A stretch of 64,000 nt of DNA from JBBQNR01 sp963774075 (GTDB lineage: Bacteria > Actinomycetota > Thermoleophilia > Solirubrobacterales > JBBDJG01). The DNA lies in assembly GCA_963774075.1 (NCBI GenBank), contig CAVZDP010000005.1, positions 124,001 through 188,000 of the forward strand. Direction: 5' to 3'. This document shows, one piece after another, positions 27,360 to 35,943 of the stretch (positions are counted from its first letter, which is position 1; every line of letters starts with the position of its first letter). The notes beneath the pieces are model-generated. The model saw nothing but the letters and a program-made list of their open reading frames with translations, was not told where the DNA came from and ran no database searches. The position numbers and the translations under genes were made by a program.

Positions 27360-27738
27360 CCCGGCCCAGGCCGTGACTGCGGACACGCCTGATGGACCAC
27401 CGAGGGTGCCGCCCGCGGCACCGTCGGTGGTCAAGATCGCGAACCTCGAGATCCGCCCCGGCGAGCTCCAGGTGATCGCGGGTGGACGCCGGGTCGGCCT
27501 CACCGTGCGCGAGTTCCAGACCTTCATGGTGCTCGCCGAGCGCGTGGACCGTGTCGTCAGCCGGCCCGAGATCTACGCGCGGGTCTGGGGCGGCCAGATG
27601 GCCTACCGGGACCGCTCGGTGGACGTGTTCGTGCGCAAGGTGCGCCGGAAGCTCGCCGATTGCGCTCCCAACTGGGAGTACATCCACACGCATTTCGGCA
27701 TCGGCTACCGCTTCTCGCCCGAGCGCGTCACGGGGTAG
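27352..27738 (+). CDS. Stand-alone PhoB-type winged-helix DNA-binding protein (no receiver)
   Basis: A 128-residue protein that is only an OmpR/PhoB effector domain. VGLTVREFQTFMVLAERVDRVVSRPEIYARVWGGQMAYRDRSVDVFVRKVRRKL...YIHTHFGIGYRF is closely similar to the effector of the regulator at 21918-22739. The first 25 residues are Pro/Ala-rich and disordered; no receiver or phospho-acceptor exists. It overlaps phoU by eight bases and so is made with the pst operon. It could compete with, or dimerise at, the same 11-bp repeats. The function is inferred from similarity and position. Confidence 0.85.
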   Translation: MADPAQAVTADTPDGPPRVPPAAPSVVKIANLEIRPGELQVIAGGRRVGLTVREFQTFMVLAERVDRVVSRPEIYARVWGGQMAYRDRSVDVFVRKVRRKLADCAPNWEYIHTHFGIGYRFSPERVTG

Positions 27739-27747
27739 GACTGCGCG

Positions 27748-28161
27748 ATGGCGCGCGTCCTGTTCGTCTGCCTGCACAACGCCGGCCGTTCGCAGATGAG
27801 CGCAGCGCTCTTCGAGCGCGCGGCGGTTGGGCGCCATGATGCGCGCTCCGCGGGTACGACGCCGGCCGAGCGGGTGCACCCGGAGGTCGTGGAGGCGATG
27901 CGCGAGCTGGGCATCGACCTGTCGGCGAATGTGCCGAGCAAGCTTCGAGACGATGACGCCCGCTGGGCGGACGTCGTGGTCACCATGGGCTGCGGCGACG
28001 AGTGCCCCTACATCCCCGGCCGGCGCTATCTCGACTGGGACCTGCCGGATCCCAAGGGCCGCCCGCTCGCAGAGGTGCACGAGCTCAGGGACGACATAGC
28101 GCGGCGCGTGGAGGAGCTGGTGGTCGAGTTAGACGGGGAAGCTTTGGACGGGAATATCTAG
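27748..28161 (+). CDS. Thioredoxin-type arsenate reductase / low-molecular-weight phosphatase
   Basis: A 137-residue protein with the P-loop CLHNAGRSQMS (Cys9-x5-Arg). VTMGCGDECPYIPG supplies further cysteines, as in thioredoxin-coupled ArsC, and the aspartate region is DWDLPDPKG. It reduces arsenate to arsenite, or less likely acts as a protein phosphatase. It follows the winged-helix gene by nine bases in the pst operon. Arsenate enters through phosphate transporters, so co-expression with Pst is sensible. No arsenite pump or arsR adjoins it. Confidence 0.85.
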   Translation: MARVLFVCLHNAGRSQMSAALFERAAVGRHDARSAGTTPAERVHPEVVEAMRELGIDLSANVPSKLRDDDARWADVVVTMGCGDECPYIPGRRYLDWDLPDPKGRPLAEVHELRDDIARRVEELVVELDGEALDGNI

Positions 28162-28209
28162 CCGGCTCGCTGCCGCTCGCCGGGCACCTCAGTCCTGAAA
28201 GCCGCCTGC

Positions 28210-28224
28210 GCGGCCTTTGGCCGC
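28210..28224. terminator. Short hairpin between convergent arsenate reductase and HD genes
   Basis: GCGGCC-ttt-GGCCGC is a perfect 6-bp stem with a three-base loop in the 77-bp gap between two converging stops. A role as bidirectional terminator is inferred. Confidence 0.45.
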
Positions 28225-28238
28225 TACGGCGTCTCCCG

Positions 28239-29123
28239 TCATATCCGGAACACCGGCAGCAGCCGCTTCTCGTGCTCCGCCTCGATTCGCGCCACTACTT
28301 CGAGGTGCTCCTCGAGTCCCGAGCCGCGCAGCTTCGTGGCGAGCAGCTCGTCGACCTGGAAGATGCCCGCCGAGTTGTTCATCTCGATCTCGACTTGGAC
28401 GGCGCGCTCGGTGCCCGGCTCGATCGTCACCTTCTCGATCGCCGCAGCGGACAGCGAGTGGATGTTCTGGCGACCGCTCTCGAACGGGATGCGCGAGCGG
28501 CCCTGCGCCATGTCGAGGGCGTCGGCGACTCGCACCACCCCCGCCTCGACCGTGAACGGCTCGCCGAGCCGGCGGTGGGCGATGATCGCGTGTAATGCCT
28601 CCGCGGCGACGACCGAGCGCTCCGGCTCGCGATAGGCACCGGCAAGCAGGGTCTCGAGCTTGGCCGCGGCGAGGAAGAGGCTGTAGGCCTCGTGATCGTT
28701 CCGATGGATCGACATCCCGGTGTCGTGCAGCAGGCTCGCCGCCGCGACCACGACCTCGGCGTCGCGGTCCTTCATGCCGTGGTCGGAGACGATCGCGGAC
28801 TCGACGCCCCTGCGCTGAAGCAGTCGCAGAAGTCGGAGCGCGATGTTGACCACGATCTGAACGTGCACCCAGGAATGGTCGGACATTCCGAGCCTGGTCG
28901 CGTTCACCTGCGCAACGTGCCACCAGGCCTTGAGCTGGTCGTCGCCGTTGGCCGCCTCGAGCAGCGCCTCGAGCTTTCGGTTGCCGCGCGTCGGGGCGCC
29001 GATGCGGACGTCCTTGATCGCCTCGGCGGGGCGGGGATTCGCGGCACCTGCCTCTGGAGCGGCCACCGCAAGAGCGTAACCGCGACCACGGCCGCCTATT
29101 TGCAATGCAACCGTCACTTTCAC
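28239..29123 (-). CDS. HD-domain phosphohydrolase
   Basis: A 294-residue protein with the HD superfamily metal motif: His in SWVHVQIVVNIALRLL, then LLHDTGMSIHRNDHE (His-Asp pair plus His), then AIIAHRR. The C-terminal part (about 215-290) is a beta-rich domain with AIEKVTIEPGTERAVQVEIEMNNSAGIFQVDELL. HD proteins hydrolyse nucleotides or phosphate esters; the substrate is unknown. The GTG start at 29123 overlaps a PHO-like hexamer of the ppk1 promoter, so a start further in, for example GTG near 29066, is possible. It is divergent from ppk1. Confidence 0.78.
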   Translation of the reverse strand: MKVTVALQIGGRGRGYALAVAAPEAGAANPRPAEAIKDVRIGAPTRGNRKLEALLEAANGDDQLKAWWHVAQVNATRLGMSDHSWVHVQIVVNIALRLLRLLQRRGVESAIVSDHGMKDRDAEVVVAAASLLHDTGMSIHRNDHEAYSLFLAAAKLETLLAGAYREPERSVVAAEALHAIIAHRRLGEPFTVEAGVVRVADALDMAQGRSRIPFESGRQNIHSLSAAAIEKVTIEPGTERAVQVEIEMNNSAGIFQVDELLATKLRGSGLEEHLEVVARIEAEHEKRLLPVFRI

Positions 29124-29134
29124 AAGTCCTTAAC
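29112..29134 (+). promoter_or_regulatory. Weak PHO-box-like repeat upstream of ppk1
   Basis: TTTCAC (29118) and CTTAAC (29129) are 11 bp apart, with CGTCAC at 29112. CTTAAC is identical to a unit of the pstS array. Only two units have correct spacing, so this is the weakest of the four sites. Confidence 0.4.
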
Positions 29135-29246
29135 CAGTTCCCTCTGGTGCCTCGCGGCTCATTGACCTAACCTTCGACGCGACTTGACACCGCATGCAGC
29201 CAGCCAGAGGGCAGCGGCCCAGAAGGACGTTGCAGGGCGGGAGGTG

Positions 29247-31385
29247 ATGAACGGACGGGACGGCGCAAGCGTGCAGCCCGTGCCGGCGACGGGCGGCCGC
29301 GAAGGCCGGCCGAGCCAGGTGCGGCTGCCGCCGCAGCGGCTCCTGAACCGCGAGCTCTCCTGGCTCGAGTTCAACGCCCGCGTCCTCGCGCTCGCAGCGG
29401 AGCCCCAGACACCCGTGCTCGAGCGAGCGAAGTTCCTGGCGATCTTCGCCAGCAACCTCGACGAGTTCCACATGGTGCGCGTCGCGGGCCTCAAGCGGCA
29501 GGTCGAGGCGGGCCTCGGCCTGCGCTCGCCCGACGGCCTCACGGCCCAGCAGCAGCTCGATGCGATCGCCCCTCGCGTCGTCGAGCTCGCGCAACAGCAC
29601 GCCCACCTGTTCCTGCACGAGGTGATGCCGGCCCTCGCAAAGGCCGATATGCGAATCGTGCGTTGGGACGACATCGGCGACGATCGGCGCGAGGAGCTGA
29701 ACGAGTTCTTCACCGAGAAGCTCTTCCCGGTGCTGACGCCGCTCGCCGTCGACTCAGGGCGGCCGTTTCCCTTCATCTCCAATCTGTCCCTCAATCTGGC
29801 GGTCCTGGTGCGCGACACCGAGGGTGGGCGCATTCACTTCGCGCGGGTCAAGGTGCCGCCCTCGCTTCCCCGCTTCGTCGCGTTCTCCGGTGGCGACTGC
29901 TTCGTGGCGCTGGAGGAGGTGATCGCCGCCAACCTGCACCAGCTCTTCCCCGGCATGGACGTGGTGGAGCACCACACCTTCCGCGTCACTCGTAACGCGG
30001 ACATGGAGGTGAGCGACGGCGCCGCCGACCTCATGGAGGCGCTCGAGGAGGAGCTGAGCAGGCGCCGCTTCAGTCCTGCGGTGCGCGTCGAGGTCGAGAA
30101 CACGATGCCTCAGCACGTGCTCGAGCTGCTGATGAGCGAGCTAGAGCTCGGCGAGCGCGACGTGCACTCTCTCCCGGGGCCGCTCGACCTCTCCGGCCTC
30201 TGGACCCTTCACTCCATGGACCGGCCGGACTTCAAGGACGAGCCGTTCCACCCGGTGACGCACCCCGACGTCGCGCTCACCGACGAGGACATGGAGGTGT
30301 TCGAGCTGATCGCCGACCGCGACGTGCTGACCCATCATCCCTACGAATCCTTCACGACGAGCGTGCAGCGCTTCGTCGAGCAGGCGGCCGCGGACCCCGA
30401 CGTGCTCGCGATCAAGCAGACGCTCTACCGCACGTCGGGCAGTCCGATCGTGAACGCGCTCATCGAGGCGGCGGAGCGCGGCAAGCAGGTGGTGGTGCTG
30501 GTAGAGCTGAAGGCGCGCTTCGACGAGAGCGCGAACATCACCTGGGCCAGGACGCTCGAGCAGGCAGGCTGCCACGTCGTGTACGGGCTGGCCGGGCTGA
30601 AGACCCACTGCAAGCTGTGCCTGGTCGTTCGACGGGAGGGCGAGGAGCTACGCCGGTACGCGCACGTCGGCACAGGCAACTACAACCCGATCACGGCGCG
30701 TCTCTACGAGGACCTGGGCCTCTTGACCGCCGACGAGGAGCTCGGTGCCGAGGTCAGCCACCTGTTCAACTACATCACCGGCTTCTCCCGCAAGCGCGAG
30801 TATCGCTCGCTGATCGTGGCCCCGGTTGGCATGCGCGAGCGGATCATCGCCATGATCGAGCGCGAGGCGGAGCTCAGCACCCCCGAGCAGCCCGGCCGGA
30901 TCGTCATGAAGGTCAACAGCTTGGGCGACCCGGCCGTGATCGACGCCCTCTACGCCGCCTCTCAGCGCGGAGTGCACGTGGATCTGATCGTGCGCAGCAT
31001 CTGCATGCTGAAACCCGGCATCAAGAGGCTCAGCAAGGGGATCAGCGTGCGCAGCATCCTCGGGCGCTTCCTGGAGCACTCGCGCGTCTTCTACTTCCAG
31101 AACGGCGGCGACGAGCAGCTCTTCATCGGCAGCGCCGACCTCATGCAGCGAAACCTGGACGGTCGCGTCGAGGCCATCGCGGCGGTCAAGGCGCCCGCCC
31201 TGCGGCGCCAGCTCAAGTTCCTGCTCGAGCTCGCCCTGTCCGACAACGTCTCCGCCTGGACGCTCGACGGCGAAGGCGGCTGGACGCGGCGCACCCCCGG
31301 CGACGAGCTGGTGCTCGACTATCAGAAGCAGCTCATGCGCCAACCCGGCGAGGGCGCCTACACCGGTCCCAGCGTGACCACCTAG
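29247..31385 (+). CDS. ppk1: Polyphosphate kinase 1
   Basis: A PPK1-type enzyme of about 712 residues that polymerises ATP gamma-phosphate into polyphosphate. RLLNRELSWLEFNARVLALA starts the N-domain, KFLAIFASNLDEFHMVRVAGLKRQ follows, and the catalytic domain has LAIKQTLYRTSG and the autophosphorylated histidine in YAHVGTGNYN (about His473). The end has FIGSADLMQRNLDGRVEAIAAV. ATG 29247 is preferred; a further in-frame TTG at 29184 would lie in a promoter-like TTGACA. It is followed by CYTH-CHAD and MutT1-like genes, a polyphosphate-themed group. Confidence 0.94.
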   Translation: MNGRDGASVQPVPATGGREGRPSQVRLPPQRLLNRELSWLEFNARVLALAAEPQTPVLERAKFLAIFASNLDEFHMVRVAGLKRQVEAGLGLRSPDGLTAQQQLDAIAPRVVELAQQHAHLFLHEVMPALAKADMRIVRWDDIGDDRREELNEFFTEKLFPVLTPLAVDSGRPFPFISNLSLNLAVLVRDTEGGRIHFARVKVPPSLPRFVAFSGGDCFVALEEVIAANLHQLFPGMDVVEHHTFRVTRNADMEVSDGAADLMEALEEELSRRRFSPAVRVEVENTMPQHVLELLMSELELGERDVHSLPGPLDLSGLWTLHSMDRPDFKDEPFHPVTHPDVALTDEDMEVFELIADRDVLTHHPYESFTTSVQRFVEQAAADPDVLAIKQTLYRTSGSPIVNALIEAAERGKQVVVLVELKARFDESANITWARTLEQAGCHVVYGLAGLKTHCKLCLVVRREGEELRRYAHVGTGNYNPITARLYEDLGLLTADEELGAEVSHLFNYITGFSRKREYRSLIVAPVGMRERIIAMIEREAELSTPEQPGRIVMKVNSLGDPAVIDALYAASQRGVHVDLIVRSICMLKPGIKRLSKGISVRSILGRFLEHSRVFYFQNGGDEQLFIGSADLMQRNLDGRVEAIAAVKAPALRRQLKFLLELALSDNVSAWTLDGEGGWTRRTPGDELVLDYQKQLMRQPGEGAYTGPSVTT

Positions 31386-31439
31386 CAGATGACTGATGCC
31401 ACCAGCCACGCACGCGCCGATGACGCGGCATACATCTAG

Positions 31440-32966
31440 ATGCGCGAGCTGGAGCTGAAGCTGGCGGTCGACGACCCGTTCGTCACCCCCGCGCTGCCAC
31501 CCGGCGGCGACGTCGCAGGCATGGAGGAGCTGCCGGCGCTCGACCTCCGCGCCACCTACTACGACACCCACGACCTGCGGCTGGCACGCAACGGCGTGAC
31601 GCTTCGCTTCCGAACGGGCGAGGGCGACGACTCAGGCTGGACGCTGAAGCTGCCGATGCTGGGAGACGATGGGGCAAGTCGCGACGAGCTTCACTTCGAC
31701 GGCTCGGGCGGGCGGATTCCGCGCTCGGCGCAGGATCTGGTCACCGCCTTCGTGCGCTCCGCACCGCTCGCACCCGCCGCACGGCTGCAGACCAGGCGGC
31801 GGCGATGGCGCCTGCGCGGAAGCGACGGCAAGGACATCGCCGAGCTCGTTGACGACAGGGTGTCGGTGACGAAGGAAGGCAGGGTGGTCGAGCGCTTCCG
31901 CGAGCTCGAGATCGAGAGCCACGGCATAGACCGCCCGGCGCTCGATCGAATCGCGGCCACCCTCGAGGATGCCGGCGCCTCGCCGCCGGAGCACGTGCCG
32001 AAAGCGGTGCGCGCGCTCGGGTCGAAGGCGAAACTGCCACCCGACGTCGTGCCGCCCGAGGGACTGTCGCCCAGAGACCCCGCCGCACACGCGGTGCAGG
32101 GGGCGATCGCGGCGAGCGTCCTGCGCATCCTCTCCAATGATCCCGGCTCGCGCCTCGGAGACGTCGAACCGGTGCACCAGATGAGAGTCGGTGCGCGTCG
32201 GCTTCGAAGCGATCTGCGCACGTTCGCTCCACTCGTTGACGAGGAGTGGGCGGACAGGTTGCGGGACGAGCTGCGCTGGCTGGGCCAGGTGCTCGGACAG
32301 GTGCGCGACCTCGACGTGATGAGCGCCCGGCTGCACTCCGCGGCGGAAGACCTCGGGCGGGACATCGACCCGCTCTACGGCCACCTCGAGGAGCAGCACC
32401 TGGTTGCCAGAGCGAGCCTCTTGAACGCGCTGCGAAGCCCCCGTTACGTGAAGCTGCTGGACGATCTCGTGGAGGCGACTCGCGCACCCGTTCTGACCGA
32501 CGCGGCCCGGGAGCCCGCCGGCGAGGCCCTGCCTCCCCTCGCGGGAGCGGCCTGGCGGCGGCTCGAGCGGGCGGCCGCGTCGCTGTCCGAGGATGACCCA
32601 GACGAGCGTTACCACCGCGTGCGGATCCGCGCCAAGGGCGCGCGGTACGCCGCCGAGGCCGTCGCTCCCGCGCTCGGCGAGCATTGCGAACCCGCCCGTC
32701 ATTTCGCGGCCCGCGCGGCGAAAGTTCAGGACGTGCTCGGCGAGGCACAGGACGCTTCCGTGGCGGCAGCGCTCCTGGAGGAGGTTGCGGCCGCGCGCCC
32801 GAGCGACGGCGCCTTCAACCTCGCAGCGGGCAGACTCGTCGAGCGCGAGCAGCGTGCACGCACCGATGCCCGTGACCGGTTCCCGCGCGCGTGGCGCAAG
32901 CTGAACAGGAAGAAGCTCAGGAAGTGGCTTCCGGTGGAACCCCCCACCGACAGCAAGGAGACCTGA
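31440..32966 (+). CDS. CYTH-CHAD domain protein (inorganic polyphosphate-binding)
   Basis: A 508-residue fusion. The N-terminal CYTH tunnel enzyme domain begins with the ExExK motif (Glu3-Glu5-Lys7, MRELELKL) and YYDTHDLRLARNGVTLRFR. The CHAD domain from about residue 215 has conserved His/Arg patches (VEPVHQMRVGARRLRSDLRTF and YHRVRIRAKGARYAAEAV). CYTH enzymes hydrolyse triphosphates or tripolyphosphate, and CHAD domains bind polyphosphate, which fits its place after ppk1. Its TGA overlaps the next ATG by one base. Confidence 0.92.
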   Translation: MRELELKLAVDDPFVTPALPPGGDVAGMEELPALDLRATYYDTHDLRLARNGVTLRFRTGEGDDSGWTLKLPMLGDDGASRDELHFDGSGGRIPRSAQDLVTAFVRSAPLAPAARLQTRRRRWRLRGSDGKDIAELVDDRVSVTKEGRVVERFRELEIESHGIDRPALDRIAATLEDAGASPPEHVPKAVRALGSKAKLPPDVVPPEGLSPRDPAAHAVQGAIAASVLRILSNDPGSRLGDVEPVHQMRVGARRLRSDLRTFAPLVDEEWADRLRDELRWLGQVLGQVRDLDVMSARLHSAAEDLGRDIDPLYGHLEEQHLVARASLLNALRSPRYVKLLDDLVEATRAPVLTDAAREPAGEALPPLAGAAWRRLERAAASLSEDDPDERYHRVRIRAKGARYAAEAVAPALGEHCEPARHFAARAAKVQDVLGEAQDASVAAALLEEVAAARPSDGAFNLAAGRLVEREQRARTDARDRFPRAWRKLNRKKLRKWLPVEPPTDSKET

Positions 32967-33877
32967 TGCCAAAGCCGATCCGCGCCGCTGGAGGCGTCGT
33001 GTGGCGGCAAGCTCAAGACCACTCGAACAACTCCGCGATCGAGATCGCGCTCGTGCACCGTCCCCGCTACGACGACTGGTCGATTCCCAAGGGGAAGCTC
33101 GCGACGGGAGAGTCGGAGCTCGAGGGAGGCCTGCGCGAGGTGTTCGAGGAAACCGGCTACCGTGTGCGCCCGGGCCTGGCTCTCGGCGACGTCCGCTACG
33201 TCAAGAACTCGAACGGCGGGCCGCGCGAGAAGGTAGTGCACTACTGGGTGATGCAGGCGATCGGCGGCGCGTTTACGCCAAGCCGTGAAGTCGACGAGCT
33301 CGCCTGGGTGTCGCCCGAGGGAGCGGACAAGATGCTGACCCGTGCCAGCGACCGCGAGATCCTCGAGCGCTTCACCGCGGGGCCCGTGCGTACGAGCACC
33401 GTGCTCCTGGTGCGCCACGGAAGCGCCGGTGAGCGCGAGCAGTGGGACGGCGACGACCGCCTGCGCCCGCTCGACGAGGTCGGGTACGACCAGGCGCAGG
33501 AGCTCGTGCGGCTGCTCTCACGCTTCGAGGTGGACCACCTCGTCTCCGCCAACAACGTGCGCTGCATCCAGACGCTGAAGCCGCTGAGCGAATCGATCGG
33601 CAGCGAGATACTGGAGGAGCCGCTGCTGGCGGAGCAGGAGTTCCCGGGACGCGAGCGTGAAGCGGCCGAGGCGATCCGAAGGCTCGGCGACGACGGACAG
33701 GCAGTCGCCGCCTGCAGCCAACGAGAGGTGATCCCGCGGCTGGTCGCGTTTCTCGCCGGTGAGGACGGCCTCGAGCTGCCCGAACCGTTCCGGGCCAAGA
33801 AGGCGAGCGTGTGGGCGCTCAGCTTCGACGGCGACCGGCTCGTGGGCACGGAGTACTTCCCGCCTCCAAACGTGTAA
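32966..33877 (+). CDS. Nudix hydrolase fused to SixA-like histidine phosphatase (MutT1 type)
   Basis: A 303-residue two-domain enzyme. The Nudix box GKLATGESELEGGLREVFEETGY (Gx5Ex7REVxEExGY) lies in the first half. The second half is a histidine phosphatase with TVLLVRHGSAGEREQWDGDDRLRPLDEVGYDQA (RHG motif). This is the architecture of mycobacterial MutT1, which hydrolyses 8-oxo-dGTP and dinucleoside polyphosphates. ATG 32966 overlaps the CYTH-CHAD stop, so the two are coupled. A DNA-repair versus polyphosphate-nucleotide role cannot be decided here. Confidence 0.9.
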   Translation: MPKPIRAAGGVVWRQAQDHSNNSAIEIALVHRPRYDDWSIPKGKLATGESELEGGLREVFEETGYRVRPGLALGDVRYVKNSNGGPREKVVHYWVMQAIGGAFTPSREVDELAWVSPEGADKMLTRASDREILERFTAGPVRTSTVLLVRHGSAGEREQWDGDDRLRPLDEVGYDQAQELVRLLSRFEVDHLVSANNVRCIQTLKPLSESIGSEILEEPLLAEQEFPGREREAAEAIRRLGDDGQAVAACSQREVIPRLVAFLAGEDGLELPEPFRAKKASVWALSFDGDRLVGTEYFPPPNV

Positions 33878-33905
33878 AGGAAGCTTCTTTTCGACCCGCC
33901 GGCGG

Positions 33906-34721
33906 CTATCCGATGACGCCTGCCCCGGCCAGGACCAGGACCGTCGCCCCCATGACCACCCGGTATGCGACGAACACGAGCGTCGTGTGGTTCGTGAGAA
34001 AGCGGAGCAGGAAGGCGATCGAGGCGTAGCCCACGACGAAAGCGAGCAGCGTGGCGATCGCCGTCGCCGAGACGCTCGCTCCGGTCCCGTGGAAGATCTC
34101 CGGAAGCTCGTACAGGCCGCTGAGCACGACGGCCGGCAGGGACAGCAGGAACGAGTAGCGCGCGGCGGAGGGGCGATCGAGGCCCATGAGCAGGCCGGCG
34201 GTCAGCGTGGCGCCCGAGCGCGATACTCCCGGCACCAGCGCGAGCGCCTGCGCGACGCCGATCACGGTCGCGTCGCGGGACGTGAGGCTCTCGAGGCCCC
34301 GGTCGTGCCGCGCCAGCTCCTCCGCGACAAGCAGTGCCAGCCCGAGCAAGATCATGGCGACCCCGATCAGATAGAGCGAACGGGCGCCGCTTTCGATCTG
34401 GTCTTGGAAGAGCAAGCCGAAGATCCCGATCGGGATCGTCCCGAGCAGGATGTACCAGCCGAGCCGCGCATCGATCTGCCGTCTCAGCTCGGGACGGGAG
34501 AGGCTCGCCGTCCATGCGCGCGCGATCCGCGCCAGGTCGGTGCGGAAGTAGAGCAGTACCGCCGCCATCGTGCCGAGCTGCGTGACCGCCGTGAAGGCGG
34601 CGCCGGGATCCTCCCAGCCGGCGAACGCCGGCACGATCCGCAGGTGCGCCGTGCTCGAGATCGGCAGGAACTCCGTCAGGCCCTGGACGATCCCGAGCAC
34701 GACCGCCTCGAGCTCGCTCAA
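33906..34721 (-). CDS. uppP: Undecaprenyl-diphosphatase UppP/BacA
   Basis: A 271-residue membrane enzyme with about eight helices. Catalytic motifs are VQGLTEFLPISSTAHLRI (Glu and Ser near residues 16-24) and LVPGVSRSGATLTAGLLMGLDRPSAARYSFLLSLP (about 155-190). It recycles the lipid carrier for peptidoglycan and other envelope polymers by dephosphorylation, releasing phosphate. It converges with the MutT1-like gene; the 28-bp gap contains only a small AAGGAAGCTTC palindrome. Confidence 0.95.
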   Translation of the reverse strand: MSELEAVVLGIVQGLTEFLPISSTAHLRIVPAFAGWEDPGAAFTAVTQLGTMAAVLLYFRTDLARIARAWTASLSRPELRRQIDARLGWYILLGTIPIGIFGLLFQDQIESGARSLYLIGVAMILLGLALLVAEELARHDRGLESLTSRDATVIGVAQALALVPGVSRSGATLTAGLLMGLDRPSAARYSFLLSLPAVVLSGLYELPEIFHGTGASVSATAIATLLAFVVGYASIAFLLRFLTNHTTLVFVAYRVVMGATVLVLAGAGVIG

Positions 34722-34824
34722 CGTCGTTTGTGAGGATCTGACACGGGCGCGCGGCTACGGCCGGCGGCTCGGCCGGTCGTCGGGGGGAGCGGGAAAGGAT
34801 GCCTTAGAGAGCGGCGAACCTGCT

Positions 34825-34860
34825 CAGAGCCTATGGAAGCCTCTGACGAAAGAGGCTCTG
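34825..34860. terminator. Hairpin after the isomerase-like gene
   Basis: CAGAGCCT (34825-34832) pairs perfectly with AGGCTCTG (34853-34860), just downstream of the minus-strand stop at 34864. The inner AGCCTCT...AGAGGCT echoes the tip of the type A palindromic repeat, so it may be a relic of that family. Confidence 0.5.
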
Positions 34861-34863
34861 GAC

Positions 34864-35814
34864 TCAGGCCAGCAGGTTGGGCACCGTCTCGAGAGAGGAG
34901 GTCGCAGGCTCCTCGCCGAGCAGCACCGCGCAAAGCGCTTGACGGAGCGCCATGGCCGGTGGGCGGTGAGAGGGATCGATCTCCATCACGAGGGGCGCAT
35001 CGTGGCGCACGAGCATCGGCGCGAGCGACTCCCACGGGACGGTGCCCAACCCCGGCGGCAGGTGCAGGTCGAGCCGGAGGGGGTCGAAGGTATGGCCGCC
35101 GCCGTCGTAGCGGCGCGCCCCGAGGTTGTCGTGCACGTGAAAGAGGGCGACGACGTCCAGGACCGGCTCGAGCAGCGCGGCGACGCTGCACCCCTCGCGG
35201 TCGGCCACCACGTTCGCGTGCCCGACGTCGAACAGCATCCGCAGCGCCGGCGAGCCGACCTCGAGCACGAGCTTGCGCACCGCCTCCGGATCGTGGCAGA
35301 CCTTCGCCGGTCCCGGATAGACCGGGCAGAGGTTCTCGATGCAGACTACGACGCCCAGCGCCTCGCCCCAGCGGGCGAGCAGCTCGAGCGCGCGCTCCTC
35401 GCTCTCGCTCTCCGGTCCGTGCCTGTGAACGTTCAGTGCGTGGTAGACGACGTGAGTGGCCCCGAGCTGGTGCGCGTACTCGATCAGGCCCTCTCCCGCC
35501 CGGTTGTGCAGTGAGGAGCCGAGTTTCAAGCTTGTCGGGCCGTGCACGACGGTGCGCAGCCCGGTCGTCTCCAGCGAGCTCCGAAGCGTTTGCCCGTGTC
35601 GGATCACGTGGCGCGGATCCGCCAGCATCTCGACAGGCGGCGAGGCGACCTGGATCCATGGGACCCCGGCCGCCTCGATCGCCTTCAGGGCGGCCGCACG
35701 AGGCCACCATTCGTGCGGCACGTTGAGGCCGAGCCGGCCATCGAGGCGATCCCTGTCCTCGTCATGGGCGTTTTGGCCAGCTCGAGAGGAGAGGAATGTG
35801 TTGACTCCGTTCAC
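34864..35814 (-). CDS. Sugar-phosphate isomerase/epimerase-like TIM barrel protein
   Basis: A 316-residue protein of the xylose-isomerase-like/AP endonuclease 2 fold. Likely metal ligands sit in VHGPTSLKLGSSLHN, VCIENLCP (Glu), MLFDVGHANV (Asp-His), FHVHDN (His-x-His) and LVMEID (Glu). The substrate is not identifiable. The GTG start at 35814 lies about four bases after the predicted transcription start, so the transcript is nearly leaderless. A PHO-box-like repeat (35852-35889) and a TAGACT -10 (35830-35825) precede it, placing it in the Pho regulon by inference. Stands alone on its strand. Confidence 0.75.
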   Translation of the reverse strand: MNGVNTFLSSRAGQNAHDEDRDRLDGRLGLNVPHEWWPRAAALKAIEAAGVPWIQVASPPVEMLADPRHVIRHGQTLRSSLETTGLRTVVHGPTSLKLGSSLHNRAGEGLIEYAHQLGATHVVYHALNVHRHGPESESEERALELLARWGEALGVVVCIENLCPVYPGPAKVCHDPEAVRKLVLEVGSPALRMLFDVGHANVVADREGCSVAALLEPVLDVVALFHVHDNLGARRYDGGGHTFDPLRLDLHLPPGLGTVPWESLAPMLVRHDAPLVMEIDPSHRPPAMALRQALCAVLLGEEPATSSLETVPNLLA

Positions 35815-35824
35815 CTCAACGCTG

Positions 35825-35889
35825 AGTCTAGGGTGCGCCCCATCCGCAACAGTTACGTATCAGTTATCACGATGTGAACGTCCGTTAAC
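35825..35889 (-). promoter_or_regulatory. PHO-box-like repeats and -10 box for the isomerase-like gene
   Basis: On the minus strand GTTAAC (from 35889), GTTCAC (35879), GATAAC (35868) and CGTAAC (35857) are spaced 10, 11 and 11 bp. TAGACT (35830-35825) follows at a normal distance for an activator-dependent promoter. The pattern copies the pstS array. Confidence 0.65.
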
Positions 35890-35943
35890 AGGCCGCGGCG
35901 CGGTTCGAGGGCCACGAAGCGTGCGTTAGAGTTCGCCTCGCCG

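Noticed and set aside
29184..29246. TTG 29184 as the ppk1 start
   Set aside because: TTGACA here looks like promoter sequence, and the added residues are not part of the PPK fold; ATG 29247 is adequate.
34825..34860. Hairpin as a third full palindromic element
   Set aside because: Only 36 bp with an 8-bp stem; similarity to the type A tip is too short to claim more than a relic.
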